Source: Campylobacter concisus (GTDB lineage: Bacteria > Campylobacterota > Campylobacteria > Campylobacterales > Campylobacteraceae). Taken from it: 64,000 nt of DNA. A program made the translations under genes and the position numbers. Below the pieces are notes generated by a model, which saw only the letters and a list, made by a program, of their open reading frames with translations, had not been told where the DNA came from and did no database searches. Position 1 is the stretch's first letter. Each line of letters begins with the position of its first letter. Positions 1 through 8,960 of this stretch are shown piece after piece. Location: NCBI RefSeq assembly GCF_001891085.1, contig NZ_JXUP01000006.1, forward strand, positions 310,001 through 374,000. Reading direction: 5' to 3'.

Positions 1-27
1 CGTTAGACACTTTTTACACTAAAATTT

Positions 28-46
28 AGGGGCGCTTGCCCCTTTC
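28..46 (+). terminator. Rho-independent terminator of the gene left of the window
   Basis: A GGGGC/GCCCC stem (29-33 with 38-42) closes a 4-nt loop and is followed by TTTCTTC. It would end transcription entering from the left, before the msrAB promoter. Confidence 0.6.
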
Positions 47-72
47 TTCACACTTTATAACTTTAATTTTCG

Positions 73-78
73 TATAAT
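73..78 (+). promoter_or_regulatory. -10 box (TATAAT) for msrAB
   Basis: A perfect TATAAT sits 24 bases before the msrAB start, with an AAAGGAG ribosome site in between. No clear -35 is visible, which is usual for Campylobacter vegetative promoters. Confidence 0.6.
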
Positions 79-102
79 CTTTCAAAAACGAAAGGAGATA
101 GA

Positions 103-1143
103 ATGAAGAAGATCTTAAAATTTATCTTAATGGTGGCACTGTTTTTTGGTCTAAATTTGATGGCAAAAGATGAGCTTATAAAGGAGCAGACGATGGCAGG
201 GCAAAATTTAAAAGAAATTTATCTAGCAGGTGGTTGCTTTTGGGGTATGCAGGGATATTTTAAAAAGATATTTGGCGTAGTGGATACAAAGGTAGGCTAC
301 GCAAATGGCAAGAGCGAAAATACTAGCTACCGCGAGCTTCATGAGAGCGATCATGCTGAAACGCTTTATGTAAAATACGACGAAAACAGAGTCGCTTTGG
401 CTGAAATTTTGGCTCACTTTTTTAGAGTGATCGACCCGACCTCTCTAAATAAACAAGGCAATGACGTCGGTAGGCAGTATAGAAGCGGAATTTACTATGT
501 GAGCGAAAGTGATCTGCCAACGATAGAGAGCTTTATGAAAATAGAGCAAAAGAAATTTAAAGATAAGATTGTGGTTGAGGTAGCGCCACTTAAAAATTTC
601 GTCTTAGGTGAGGAGTATCATCAAGATTATCTTGATAAAAATCCTTTTGGATATTGTCATATTGACCTAGGTTTAGCTGATAAACCGCTTTACGATGAGG
701 CGAAATTTAAGCCGCTTAGTAAAGATGAGCTAAAGAAAAATTTAAGTAGCGAGCAGTATGCCGTGACGCAAGAAGCAGCGACTGAGAGGCCATTTAGCAG
801 CGAGTATGATAAATTTGATAAAAAAGGCATTTATGTAGATATAACGAGTGGAAAGCCACTTTTCTCAAGTGCAGATAAATTTGATGCAGGATGTGGTTGG
901 CCAAGCTTTACAAAGCCTATCACGACAACAGCTCTTTCATATAAGGAGGACAACTCTTTTATGATGAAAAGGGTCGAAGTTAAGTCTCAAAATAGTGACG
1001 CGCACCTTGGGCATGTTTTTGACGATGGCCCAAGCGATAAGGGTGGGCTAAGATATTGCATAAACGGTGCGAGCCTTAAATTTATACCGCTTGAAGATAT
1101 GGCTGGACTTGGATACGAGGAATTTATACCTTACGTAAAATAG
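103..1143 (+). CDS. msrAB: Bifunctional methionine sulfoxide reductase MsrA/MsrB, exported
   Basis: Reduces both S- and R-methionine sulfoxide in oxidised proteins. Residues 1-21 form an N-terminal signal segment, so it probably acts in the periplasm. The MsrA domain follows, with the GGCFWG catalytic motif at about residue 43. The MsrB domain fills the C-terminal 140 residues and ends with the catalytic RYCING motif. The MsrB half lacks the paired CxxC zinc ligands found in many MsrB proteins (it reads SGKPLFSS where one pair would be). At 346 residues the length suits an MsrAB fusion. It is preceded by AAAGGAG and a TATAAT box and appears to be monocistronic. Confidence 0.93.
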   Translation: MKKILKFILMVALFFGLNLMAKDELIKEQTMAGQNLKEIYLAGGCFWGMQGYFKKIFGVVDTKVGYANGKSENTSYRELHESDHAETLYVKYDENRVALAEILAHFFRVIDPTSLNKQGNDVGRQYRSGIYYVSESDLPTIESFMKIEQKKFKDKIVVEVAPLKNFVLGEEYHQDYLDKNPFGYCHIDLGLADKPLYDEAKFKPLSKDELKKNLSSEQYAVTQEAATERPFSSEYDKFDKKGIYVDITSGKPLFSSADKFDAGCGWPSFTKPITTTALSYKEDNSFMMKRVEVKSQNSDAHLGHVFDDGPSDKGGLRYCINGASLKFIPLEDMAGLGYEEFIPYVK

Positions 1144-1186
1144 CTTTTGTTGAAGCAAATCAATAGTTTAAAAAGTTTAATCAGAG

Positions 1187-1192
1187 TATAAT
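1187..1192 (+). promoter_or_regulatory. -10 box (TATAAT) for the DUF2249/NnrS-like/DUF59 operon
   Basis: TATAAT lies 24 bases before the start at 1217, followed by an AAAAGGAG ribosome site. I saw no FNR- or CRP-type palindrome around it. Confidence 0.55.
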
Positions 1193-1216
1193 TCTCCAAA
1201 ATTAAAAGGAGAAAAA

Positions 1217-1555
1217 ATGAGCGATTTTTTCAAAAACGCGGAGCAGTTTAATGTCGATGGTGCAACCGTGCCATTTTATAAATTTAATGAAAATGGTGTA
1301 AATTTTGTTGGCTTTGACTCACGCCCTTGCGTGCCGCCAGAGCCAATGGTTAATGCATTAATCGCTATTAAATTTGCTGATAAAAATACAAAAATTATGA
1401 TGCTAAATCATAAATTTCCAGCTGGTCTTATACCAAAGATAGATAAGAGCTTTGATATAGAGCGTGAAGATATAGATGGTGGGGCTGTAAAGATGGTTTT
1501 TAGCCTAAAAGACGGCGCAAATATAGAAGACGTAGATACGAGTCTTTGCCACTAA
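1217..1555 (+). CDS. DUF2249-like small protein
   Basis: A 112-residue soluble protein with no signal peptide or membrane segment. The central segment, FDSRPCVPPEPMVNAL followed by NHKFPAGLIPKI, matches the pattern of DUF2249 proteins (D-x-R-x3-PPEPM, then an H-x-P-x2-L segment). DUF2249 proteins often occur in nitric oxide or denitrification gene sets; their biochemistry is not settled. The next gene begins one base after its stop, so it is the first gene of a tight three-gene operon with an NnrS-like membrane protein and a DUF59 protein. The family call comes from motif resemblance only. Confidence 0.6.
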   Translation: MSDFFKNAEQFNVDGATVPFYKFNENGVNFVGFDSRPCVPPEPMVNALIAIKFADKNTKIMMLNHKFPAGLIPKIDKSFDIEREDIDGGAVKMVFSLKDGANIEDVDTSLCH

Positions 1556-1556
1556 G

Positions 1557-2747
1557 ATGCTTTTAAATACTTACGCACCACCATTTAAGTTAGTTGGTGG
1601 ATATTTTATTGCTGGAATTTTCTTTTTAGCATTAAGTGTGCCGGCATTCTTTTATGCAGATTTTGATGCGATTAGCTCGCTAAATACAGCTGGTTTTTTG
1701 CATATATTTTTTGTTGGCTTTGTTATGAGCATTATCATCGGAGCACTCTATCAGCTAACCTCAGTCATCTTAGAAAAGCCATTTTTTACTGCAAAAGGTG
1801 CTATTTCAAATTTGGCTATTTTTTGTCTATCGTTGCTGGGCATGTGCTACGGGATGTTATTTGCTGAGGCTAAAATTTTACAAATTAGTGGAGTTTTGCT
1901 TTTTTGCTCACTCGCTTTTTTTGCAACGACTTACGCATTAAGCTTTATGGATAATGAAAAAAAGAGCTTTGCAGCCTTTGCACTTTTTGTTTCAGCTATT
2001 TTTTTGCTAATTGGAATAACGCTTGGTTTTTGCTTGCTTATGATACTTGGCGGTACGTTGATGCTTGATTTTGAGATGACACTAAAATTTCACGTTTATT
2101 TTGTGCTGGGATTTGTATTTCTTGTGATACTTGGAGCTGCTAGCGTACTCCTACCTATGTTTGCGTTGGCTCATGATCTAAAATTTACACTTAGCAAGGC
2201 CTCACTAGCATGCTATATTTTGGGTGGCATCTTACTAGCTTTTAATGAAAATTTGTCTATTTTATCAATATGCGTGGCGGCTTTACTTTTTATAGCTCAA
2301 GCGCTTTATATTTTAAAAAAACGCGTTAGAAAGGCGTATGATTACTGGAATGTAAATATCGTACTTTCGTTGGTGGCTTTACTTGGTGCTGCTATTTTTA
2401 TAGCCTTAGGCAAATTAAATTTAGCTGCATATTTTTTAATATATGGCTTTTTATTTGCTTTTATAATAGCCCATCTTTACAAGATCGCACCATTTCTCAT
2501 ATGGTATCACTACGTAGCACCTTTTGTCGGAAAGGTAAAAGTGCCACTTCTTGATGCCATGATACTAAAAAAGATAGCTTATTTTGGTATAGCTTTTAAT
2601 GCTATATCGCTTCTTTGCTATCTTCTCTCAACTTGCTTTGAATTAGAAATTTTAGTACATGTAGGTATGATTTTTATAGCTCTTGGTATAGTTTTACTAT
2701 CAATAAATATAATAAATATTTTTAGATTTACTGGTTTTAAAGGATAA
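1557..2747 (+). CDS. NnrS-like polytopic membrane protein
   Basis: A 396-residue, extremely hydrophobic protein with about 12 predicted transmembrane helices and almost no soluble part. Histidines lie within or next to helices (HIFFVGF near residue 49, HVYFVLGF near 179, and H/WYHY around 305-318), as expected for a heme- or copper-binding membrane protein of the NnrS/heme-copper oxidase type. Its DUF2249 and DUF59 neighbours are often seen with NnrS in nitric oxide stress gene sets, which is the main support for the call. The start overlaps the context of the preceding stop (TAAGATGC), so translation is probably coupled. Function in this organism is inferred. Confidence 0.55.
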   Translation: MLLNTYAPPFKLVGGYFIAGIFFLALSVPAFFYADFDAISSLNTAGFLHIFFVGFVMSIIIGALYQLTSVILEKPFFTAKGAISNLAIFCLSLLGMCYGMLFAEAKILQISGVLLFCSLAFFATTYALSFMDNEKKSFAAFALFVSAIFLLIGITLGFCLLMILGGTLMLDFEMTLKFHVYFVLGFVFLVILGAASVLLPMFALAHDLKFTLSKASLACYILGGILLAFNENLSILSICVAALLFIAQALYILKKRVRKAYDYWNVNIVLSLVALLGAAIFIALGKLNLAAYFLIYGFLFAFIIAHLYKIAPFLIWYHYVAPFVGKVKVPLLDAMILKKIAYFGIAFNAISLLCYLLSTCFELEILVHVGMIFIALGIVLLSINIINIFRFTGFKG

Positions 2748-2750
2748 AAA

Positions 2751-3044
2751 ATGAAAGAAAAAATTTATAACGCACTGTCAAATATCGTTGATCCAGAAGT
2801 TGGCTTTGATATCGTTTCGCTTGGACTTATATACGATGTGAGCTGCGATGAAAATGGCAAAGCAAAAGTTACTATGACGCTTTCAACTAAATCTTGCCCA
2901 CTACATGAAATGATACTTGGCTGGGTAGAAACTGCCGTGCTTGATATAGAAGGTGTCAAAGAGTGCGAGATCGATCTTGTCTGGGAGCCTGAGTGGAATA
3001 TACAAATGGCAAGCGATTTTGTAAAAGCACAACTTGGAGTTTAA
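2751..3044 (+). CDS. DUF59/MIP18 family iron-sulfur assembly factor-like protein
   Basis: A 97-residue member of the MIP18 (DUF59, PaaD/SufT-like) family, which helps mature Fe-S proteins. It carries the family hallmarks: NIVDPEVGFDIVSLGLIYDV near the N-terminus, then TLSTKSCPLHEMI, whose cysteine is the conserved reactive or metal-binding residue. It starts three bases after the membrane protein stop and ends the operon, which is closed by a strong hairpin at 3088-3109. The precise client protein is unknown; the operon suggests the NnrS-like protein or an NO-related enzyme. Confidence 0.8.
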   Translation: MKEKIYNALSNIVDPEVGFDIVSLGLIYDVSCDENGKAKVTMTLSTKSCPLHEMILGWVETAVLDIEGVKECEIDLVWEPEWNIQMASDFVKAQLGV

Positions 3045-3087
3045 ATTTTAAGTTTTTAGATTTGAAAGTTTGTAAATTTTTAATAAG

Positions 3088-3109
3088 CTAGAGAGCAAAA
3101 GCTCTCTAG
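3088..3109. terminator. Bidirectional terminator between the DUF59 gene and ftsZ
   Basis: A perfect 9-bp stem, CTAGAGAGC/GCTCTCTAG, with an AAAA loop lies between two convergent genes. A/T-rich flanks on both sides would serve either strand. Confidence 0.7.
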
Positions 3110-3134
3110 AAATTTTAAGGAGTTTGTTTTTTTA

Positions 3135-4274
3135 TTAGTCCATTTGATGGCGCATAAATGATGGTACATCAAGTTGTGACATATAGTCTTCGTCATATCC
3201 ACCACTAACTTTTTTAAGTCTTAATATACGCTCTTTTTTTATGATATCGCTTGCAGTAGAAGTTTGTACTTCATCTTTTTTTTCAGTTTCTTTTTGTGAG
3301 CTTTGAAAACCTGTGGCTATTATTGTAACTTCAACTTTATTGTCTTCTATTTTGTCATCAGTTGTTGTACCAAATATAATTTCAGCATCTTCATCCGCTG
3401 CCTCATGAATAATACTCATCGCATTATTGATATCAGCTAGTGGGCAACTAGGGCTTATTCTAAAATGAACTAAAATACCAAATGCCCCATTTATTGTCAT
3501 GTTATCAAGAAGTGGTGATTGTATAGCATTTTTTATAGCTTCTTGCGCTGCATCCTCGCCACTTGCTTCGCCAACACCCATTAAAGCTAGTCCTCTATGG
3601 CTCATAATCGTTCTAACATCTGCAAAGTCTAGATTTATATCGCTTTTTCCTGAATCAAGTACGATCGTACTCATACCATTGACGGCTCTTGCAAGTACTT
3701 CATCAACCATTTCAAAGCTTTCTTTTATGCCAGCATTTTTATCAATTAGTGTTAAGAGTTTATCGTTTGGAATGACAACAATAGAATCGCTTTCTTTCCT
3801 GAGCTCTTCAAGGCCACAATCAGCCAGTTTTCTACGTTTTTTTCCTTCAAACATAAAAGGCATAGTAACAACTGCAACTGTTAGCGCACCAATGTCTTTT
3901 GCAGCTTGAGCAACTACTGGAGCTGCACCTGTACCAGTTCCGCCACCAAGCCCTGTACCGATAAAAACTATATCTGATGTCTCAAGTGCACTTTTTACTT
4001 CATCATAGCTCTCTTCAGCAGCGGCTTTTCCTATTTCAGGTCTCATGCCTGCACCTAGACCTTTTGTTGTCTTTTCTCCAAGCTGTATTTTTGTATGTGC
4101 AAGAGAATTTTCAAGAGCCTTAGCATCTGTATTAGCAACAATAAGATCTATATTTAAATTTGGATTAACTCTTATTATATGGTTGACCATATTGCCACCA
4201 CCTCCACCTACACCTACGACCTTTATCTTTGCACCATAGATGCTTTTATTTTCTTCTACTGTGAAGCTACTCAT
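3135..4274 (-). CDS. ftsZ: Cell division protein FtsZ
   Basis: The tubulin-like GTPase that forms the division ring. The glycine-rich GTP-binding loop GGGTGTGAAPVV is at about residues 112-123, with GVGGGGGNMVN near the N-terminus and the NxDxxD-type T7 region near 217. The linker is short and the C-terminal tail DVPSFMRHQMD is the conserved peptide that binds FtsA. The length of 379 residues is typical. The start is preceded by AAGGAG. It lies 14 bases downstream of ftsA and ends the minus-strand ppiD-ftsA-ftsZ operon. Confidence 0.97.
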   Translation of the reverse strand: MSSFTVEENKSIYGAKIKVVGVGGGGGNMVNHIIRVNPNLNIDLIVANTDAKALENSLAHTKIQLGEKTTKGLGAGMRPEIGKAAAEESYDEVKSALETSDIVFIGTGLGGGTGTGAAPVVAQAAKDIGALTVAVVTMPFMFEGKKRRKLADCGLEELRKESDSIVVIPNDKLLTLIDKNAGIKESFEMVDEVLARAVNGMSTIVLDSGKSDINLDFADVRTIMSHRGLALMGVGEASGEDAAQEAIKNAIQSPLLDNMTINGAFGILVHFRISPSCPLADINNAMSIIHEAADEDAEIIFGTTTDDKIEDNKVEVTIIATGFQSSQKETEKKDEVQTSTASDIIKKERILRLKKVSGGYDEDYMSQLDVPSFMRHQMD

Positions 4275-4288
4275 CTTTGAAATTCTCC

Positions 4289-5716
4289 TTAAAATAATTG
4301 TGTAATACTATACCAAAATTTTGCAAAAGCATTTGGATTTTTTTCTTGTTTACTAATATCTGCAATATTGGCAAGCTCTTCTTTATTTTTTGATTTATTT
4401 GCTATCTCTAATTCAAAATCTTTATCAGAAAAACTATCCTCTTTTTCATTTGGATCCTGTACCTCTTGTCCAAAATTTTGTGCGCTTTCTTCTTCCACAA
4501 AAACATTTCTAAAATTTGCTTTCGGTTTTGAGGCTATTTCCCCTTGGTATCTCATTTTTTTCTCAGAATCAATCTCGTATGGGCTAAAGTTGCCAGCACC
4601 ATACAAACAAAGCCCTATAGCACAAGAATTTGCTGGGTCTCTTAAAATTTCAAATAATCCATCCATTTCTTTTGGTTTTGCTATACGAACCGGCATTTTG
4701 TCAAATATTGCGGATGCAAGATCTCTAATACCTTCTAACTTAGTCATACCGCCAGTAAGTATTATTCCAGCACCAATGCTATCTTTATAGCCGCTATCTT
4801 CTAGCATCTTAGCAAGTACCATAAGGGTTTCTTCTGCTCTGGCATATATAACATTTGATATTATGTCTAGTGAAACTTCGTGGCTTTTTGTTTCATCTCC
4901 AAGGATCGGAAGTTCTATTAGATCAACTGACTTATTTATTAAAGCACCATAACCTAATTTTATCTCTTCTGCCTTTGGAAGTGGTGTATGCAGAGCCATA
5001 GAAAGATCATTTGTAATGTTTGCTGAGCCAACAGGTAAAAATTCATTGTATCTTATAGAATTTCCAGAATGCACTACAAGATTACAAGTGGCACCACCCA
5101 TATCAACAAGTGCGGCACCAAGCTCTTTCTCATCTTTTGTTAATGTTGCTATCGCAGAAGCATATCCTGAAAGGACTATGTTATCTAGTTGAACGCCTGC
5201 TAAATTTACGGCTTTTCTTAGGTTGCTAATAGATGACTTTTGTACTGTAACAATATGTGTTTGAACTTCTAGCCTACTACCGTTCATGCCTATTGGATCT
5301 TCAATATGTTCTTGTCCATCTACTTTAAAATTATAAGGAAGAACATGTAGTTTTTCATACTCATGAGGTATATCAGCTGTATGATCGGCCATTTGCATAG
5401 CACGTTCGATCTCTTTTATACCTATTTCATGATTTGGTATATTCACTACACCACTACTGTCAACGCTTTTTGTATACGCACCAGAAATAGAAACTATGAC
5501 TTTTTCATAGCGTGTTCCTGCAACTCTTTGTGCTTCTATCAATGCATTTTTTATAGACTTTGCAGCTTGCTCAATATTGGTTATAACACCTTTTCTTATT
5601 CCTTGTGTTTTTTCAGTTCCAATTCCAATTATCTTAATACCATTTTCATCATGTTGTGCTATTACTGCACAAATCTGGAAAGAGCCGATATCTATACCTA
5701 AAATTTTTGTACTCAA
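4289..5716 (-). CDS. ftsA: Cell division protein FtsA
   Basis: An actin-fold ATPase that tethers FtsZ to the membrane. It begins with ILGIDIGSFQICAVI (phosphate 1 motif), has ALVDMGGATCNLVV near residue 203 (phosphate 2), and ILTGGMTKLEGI near 325 (adenosine motif). The C-terminus ends in an aromatic/hydrophobic stretch (FAKFWYSITQLF) that fits the membrane-targeting helix. The length is 475 residues, longer than many FtsA proteins because of an acidic linker before the tail. The start codon is TTG. It lies 6 bases downstream of the PpiD-like gene and 14 bases upstream of ftsZ. Confidence 0.95.
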   Translation of the reverse strand: MSTKILGIDIGSFQICAVIAQHDENGIKIIGIGTEKTQGIRKGVITNIEQAAKSIKNALIEAQRVAGTRYEKVIVSISGAYTKSVDSSGVVNIPNHEIGIKEIERAMQMADHTADIPHEYEKLHVLPYNFKVDGQEHIEDPIGMNGSRLEVQTHIVTVQKSSISNLRKAVNLAGVQLDNIVLSGYASAIATLTKDEKELGAALVDMGGATCNLVVHSGNSIRYNEFLPVGSANITNDLSMALHTPLPKAEEIKLGYGALINKSVDLIELPILGDETKSHEVSLDIISNVIYARAEETLMVLAKMLEDSGYKDSIGAGIILTGGMTKLEGIRDLASAIFDKMPVRIAKPKEMDGLFEILRDPANSCAIGLCLYGAGNFSPYEIDSEKKMRYQGEIASKPKANFRNVFVEEESAQNFGQEVQDPNEKEDSFSDKDFELEIANKSKNKEELANIADISKQEKNPNAFAKFWYSITQLF

Positions 5717-5722
5717 GATAAA

Positions 5723-7180
5723 TTACCTTTTGATATATTCTTTAATTTCATAGTATTTTTTTAGTTTGTTTGTTAAATCTTTTATTAACTCATTATTTTT
5801 AAGCATCGTAACGTTTTGTTGTGTTATTTGCTTATAGTTATTATCTATATTATCTACAAGCAACCTTTGTTCCAAAATATCGTATATAACGGCCTTATCT
5901 TCTAATATAACATAATCTTTTTTGTTGTTAGTTTCAAAAAGTTGAGAAACAAAAGCTCTAGTCTCACTTTCATTTAGTCCTGAGATAGAGCTATTTATAT
6001 CTCTACTAATAAAGACTATATCAGTTCCTTTGAAATTTTGTAAAGACTCTTTTGCCATAGTTGTTAAGTTTTCTTTTTTCTTTTTATCTTTGTAAATTTC
6101 AAGTACCATTGCCCTTGCTTGTTCAAAACTCATAGGTTGTGGAGGAGTTATACTTTTTACCCTGACTATCAAATATCCATCTTTATATGTAAATGGTTTT
6201 ATAACCTCACCAACTTTCGCCCCTTTTATTTCATCAAGTGAGAATGTCGCATTATCTTCATTTATACTAACAAATTCATTTGTTGCAAGCTCAGCTTTTT
6301 TGATAGAGGTATATTTTTTTAAAGCATCGGTCTTGCTTTTCTCAATATTGTAGTCTTTGATAACTTCAGTCTTTACTTCGTTAAATGATTTGATTTTATC
6401 ATCCGAGCCTTTATATCTCTCCTTATTTTCGTTATAGTAGTCACTCAAAGTAGTTTGATTTACATCATTTTTGTTTGACTCTATAAAGTATGTTTCTAGA
6501 CCGTATATAGTCTTTGTCATATAGTTGTTTTTATTTGTTTCCCAAAGATCCTTTAGCTCTTTTTCATCTATTCTTATATCACTTTGATTAGCATTTATTA
6601 TCTGTATTGCTAATTTGTCTTGCACAAAAAAGCTTGCTTCCATCATTTCAATGTCTTCTTTATTGGCTGGTAAATTTAAAATAGTTCTAAGCTTATCAAG
6701 CAGTATTGTTAGTTTTAAATTTTCTTCAAAATCGGTTGGGTTTATTCTGGCTCTTCTTAAAATGTCGTAGTATAAATTTTTATCAAAAGCACCATCTTTT
6801 TGAAATGTTGGATCAGCGATTATATATTTTAAAATATCATCTTTACTAACACTAAGACCTATATCGTCTGCAAAATTTAATAGTAAATTCTCTTGAATTG
6901 TAGCCTGAAGTGCGGCATTTTGTAATCCTAACTCATTAGCCTTTTCTTGAGTTAATTTGCCATCAAAAAGATTATTGTAGTATTGATATAAACTATCGTA
7001 TTTTTGTTGCAGTTCTTGAATGCTTATATTTCTGTGTCCTACTTTTGCTACCGAAGTGGCTCGATTGCTGTTTAAATCATATGCTCCCCAGCCTACAAAG
7101 CCTGCTCCAACAAAGGCTATTGTACTTACCCAAATGGTAACAACTAGGTATTTTTTATGTTTTTGCATCCAAGACAACAT
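5723..7180 (-). CDS. ppiD: PpiD/SurA-like periplasmic folding factor
   Basis: A 485-residue protein anchored in the inner membrane by one N-terminal helix (about residues 10-32), with a long periplasmic part resembling the SurA_N-like chaperone region of PpiD. A parvulin-like segment lies around residues 260-355 (AKVGEVIKPFTYKDGYLIVRVKSI, then PMSFEQARAMVLEIY). It is expected to assist folding of exported proteins. Gene order ppiD-ftsA-ftsZ matches that recalled from C. jejuni. It is first in the operon and begins with ATG after AGGAAAA. Whether the isomerase site is active cannot be judged here. Confidence 0.8.
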   Translation of the reverse strand: MLSWMQKHKKYLVVTIWVSTIAFVGAGFVGWGAYDLNSNRATSVAKVGHRNISIQELQQKYDSLYQYYNNLFDGKLTQEKANELGLQNAALQATIQENLLLNFADDIGLSVSKDDILKYIIADPTFQKDGAFDKNLYYDILRRARINPTDFEENLKLTILLDKLRTILNLPANKEDIEMMEASFFVQDKLAIQIINANQSDIRIDEKELKDLWETNKNNYMTKTIYGLETYFIESNKNDVNQTTLSDYYNENKERYKGSDDKIKSFNEVKTEVIKDYNIEKSKTDALKKYTSIKKAELATNEFVSINEDNATFSLDEIKGAKVGEVIKPFTYKDGYLIVRVKSITPPQPMSFEQARAMVLEIYKDKKKKENLTTMAKESLQNFKGTDIVFISRDINSSISGLNESETRAFVSQLFETNNKKDYVILEDKAVIYDILEQRLLVDNIDNNYKQITQQNVTMLKNNELIKDLTNKLKKYYEIKEYIKR

Positions 7181-7277
7181 TAAATTTTCCTTTAAAAGAC
7201 TAACGAAATTTGTATGATATATTATATAAAATTGCCTTAAATAAGCTTAAAATAGGGGCTTTAAAAATACCTTTGTG

Positions 7278-7321
7278 AAGAATTTTGCTAACAATTTTTT
7301 AGTATTGTTAGCAAAATTCTT
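7278..7321 (-). terminator. 18-bp perfect hairpin overlapping the stop codon of the aldolase-fold gene
   Basis: Two perfectly complementary 18-base arms (7278-7295 and 7304-7321) surround an 8-base loop. The right arm contains two bases of the stop codon of the minus-strand gene at 7320. It would separate that gene from the ppiD-ftsA-ftsZ operon. The downstream sequence on the minus strand has no long T tract. Confidence 0.6.
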
Positions 7322-7907
7322 AAATACTATAATCGCTATAACCACTAGTTAAATGAAGCAATTTGCAGCTATTTTCTAGCAAAGCTATCTCTTTTGCAAG
7401 AAGCTGAGGGCTTCTACTGTATGCGTAAATGCCATATCCTTTAATGACAATAATGTTTGTATTTTTTTCAACCATATATCTATAAATTTCAGTTTCTGCA
7501 CGTTCATACCAGTCATCATATTGTTTTGGATCATAAACAGAAATTTTATCAAATCTCATATATCCAAAATAATCTTTCGGTACTATTTTTTCATGTTTCA
7601 TTGCGTAGGCAGTTGCGTATGGTGGCATCGCGTAGCAAACAAATCTTGCCTCATTTATATTTTTATAAATATTTAAGTGTATATCAGCATCAAGACTAGC
7701 TTCATTCCAACGATAGTCTTTTTTTGATGAAAGAAGCGTCAAGTCATCATCTTTTAAATTATCAAAAATGGCATTTTGTTTATTGATTATAAATTGATTT
7801 TTTTCGACTCTTGCCGAAATCGAGCCGTGAAAGACGCCAAAAAAATTCTTTCTAAACATAGAAAGTGATATCGTTTTTATCTCATTTATTGAGTGTTCTA
7901 GCTCCAT
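7320..7907 (-). CDS. Class II aldolase/adducin-fold protein lacking the metal site
   Basis: A 195-residue protein of the class II aldolase/adducin fold, recognised from FFGVFHGSISARVE at the start, IHLNIYKNINEARFVCYAMPPYATAYA in the middle and IIVIKGYGIYAYSRSPQLLAKEIALLE near the end. In metal-dependent members the middle motif reads V-H-x-H-x-PYATA and the later one NHG. Here both metal-ligand histidines are replaced (Y and M), and the NHG position reads GYG. The protein is therefore probably not a zinc aldolase and may have a binding or structural role. It lies upstream of ppiD-ftsA-ftsZ but is separated by a strong hairpin. Confidence 0.7.
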   Translation of the reverse strand: MELEHSINEIKTISLSMFRKNFFGVFHGSISARVEKNQFIINKQNAIFDNLKDDDLTLLSSKKDYRWNEASLDADIHLNIYKNINEARFVCYAMPPYATAYAMKHEKIVPKDYFGYMRFDKISVYDPKQYDDWYERAETEIYRYMVEKNTNIIVIKGYGIYAYSRSPQLLAKEIALLENSCKLLHLTSGYSDYSI

Positions 7908-8031
7908 TTTTTCTCCTACGTTTAAGCGATTATATTTAAGCTATCTTAAAATTTATGTAAAATTTTGTGTAATGATAGCTTTTTAAGTAAAATTTCGATA
8001 AATTTTCCACACTATTTACTATAAAGAGGCA

Positions 8032-8958
8032 GTGTTGCAAAGTCCACATATCAGTGTTTTACTTGATGAAGTTCTATCTTTTTTTAAAAATTTAAATGGA
8101 AATTTTATAGATTGCACGCTTGGATATGCCGGACATTCTAGTGCCATTTTATCTCAAAATGAAAATTTAAATTTAATTGCCTGTGATAGAGATAACGAAG
8201 CTATAAATTTTTCACTAAAAAAACTTGAGCCATTTGGCAGTAGGGTTAAAATTTATAAAAGTAACTTCTCTGAATTGACTAGCAAACTAAGTCAAGAAGA
8301 AATTTTAAATGTTAGAGGAATTTTGGCTGACATTGGTGTTAGCTCGCTTCAGATAGATAAAGATGATAGGGGCTTTAGTCTTGGCTCAAGCACGCTTGAT
8401 ATGCGCATGGACAAAGAGCGAAATTTTAGCGCATTTGACGTTGTAAATGATTACTCTTTTGATGAGTTGGTTAGAATTTTTAGAGATTATGGCGAGATAA
8501 AAAATGCTGCCGGGATTGCGAACAAGATTATAAATGCTAGAAATTTAGGCAAGATAACGAGTGCAAAAGAGCTTGCAAATTTAATAGGTACAGCCCAGAT
8601 AAAAGGGCGCGGAGTTAGCCCTGCAATACTTGCCTTTCAAGCCATCAGGATAGATGTAAATGGAGAGCTAGATGAGCTAACAAATTTACTTGATAGTATA
8701 GAAAAATGTGGGTTTAAAGATTGTCTTGTGGCGATTATTACATTTCACTCGCTTGAAGATAGGATCGTAAAAGAGCGCTTTAAAAAATGGGCTAATAGCT
8801 GTATCTGCCTACCTGGTGTTTATAGATGTGAGTGCGGAAATAACCACGAATTAGGCGAAATTTTGACAAAAAAGCCACTAACAGCAAGCCAAAATGAGCT
8901 AAAGATAAACTCACGAAGCAAGAGCGCAAAACTGCGGGTTTTTAAGATAAAGGGATAA
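8032..8958 (+). CDS. rsmH: 16S rRNA (cytosine1402-N4)-methyltransferase RsmH
   Basis: Methylates N4 of C1402 in 16S rRNA using S-adenosylmethionine. Visible signatures are HISVLLDEV at the N-terminus, FIDCTLGYAGHS (SAM-binding), GILADIGVSSLQID, and the C-terminal TFHSLEDRIVKERFK and KPLTAS motifs. The length of 308 residues is normal. The start is GTG at 8032, or TTG at 8035; an AAAGAGG ribosome site lies just upstream of both. The gene is divergent from the aldolase-fold gene and is followed two bases later by a small FtsL-like gene, the usual mraW-ftsL pairing. Confidence 0.95.
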   Translation: MLQSPHISVLLDEVLSFFKNLNGNFIDCTLGYAGHSSAILSQNENLNLIACDRDNEAINFSLKKLEPFGSRVKIYKSNFSELTSKLSQEEILNVRGILADIGVSSLQIDKDDRGFSLGSSTLDMRMDKERNFSAFDVVNDYSFDELVRIFRDYGEIKNAAGIANKIINARNLGKITSAKELANLIGTAQIKGRGVSPAILAFQAIRIDVNGELDELTNLLDSIEKCGFKDCLVAIITFHSLEDRIVKERFKKWANSCICLPGVYRCECGNNHELGEILTKKPLTASQNELKINSRSKSAKLRVFKIKG

Positions 8959-8960
8959 AA

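Noticed and set aside
5363-5701. 112-codon Cys/Tyr-rich frame opposite ftsA
   Set aside because: An antisense shadow of ftsA with no ribosome site and no family resemblance.
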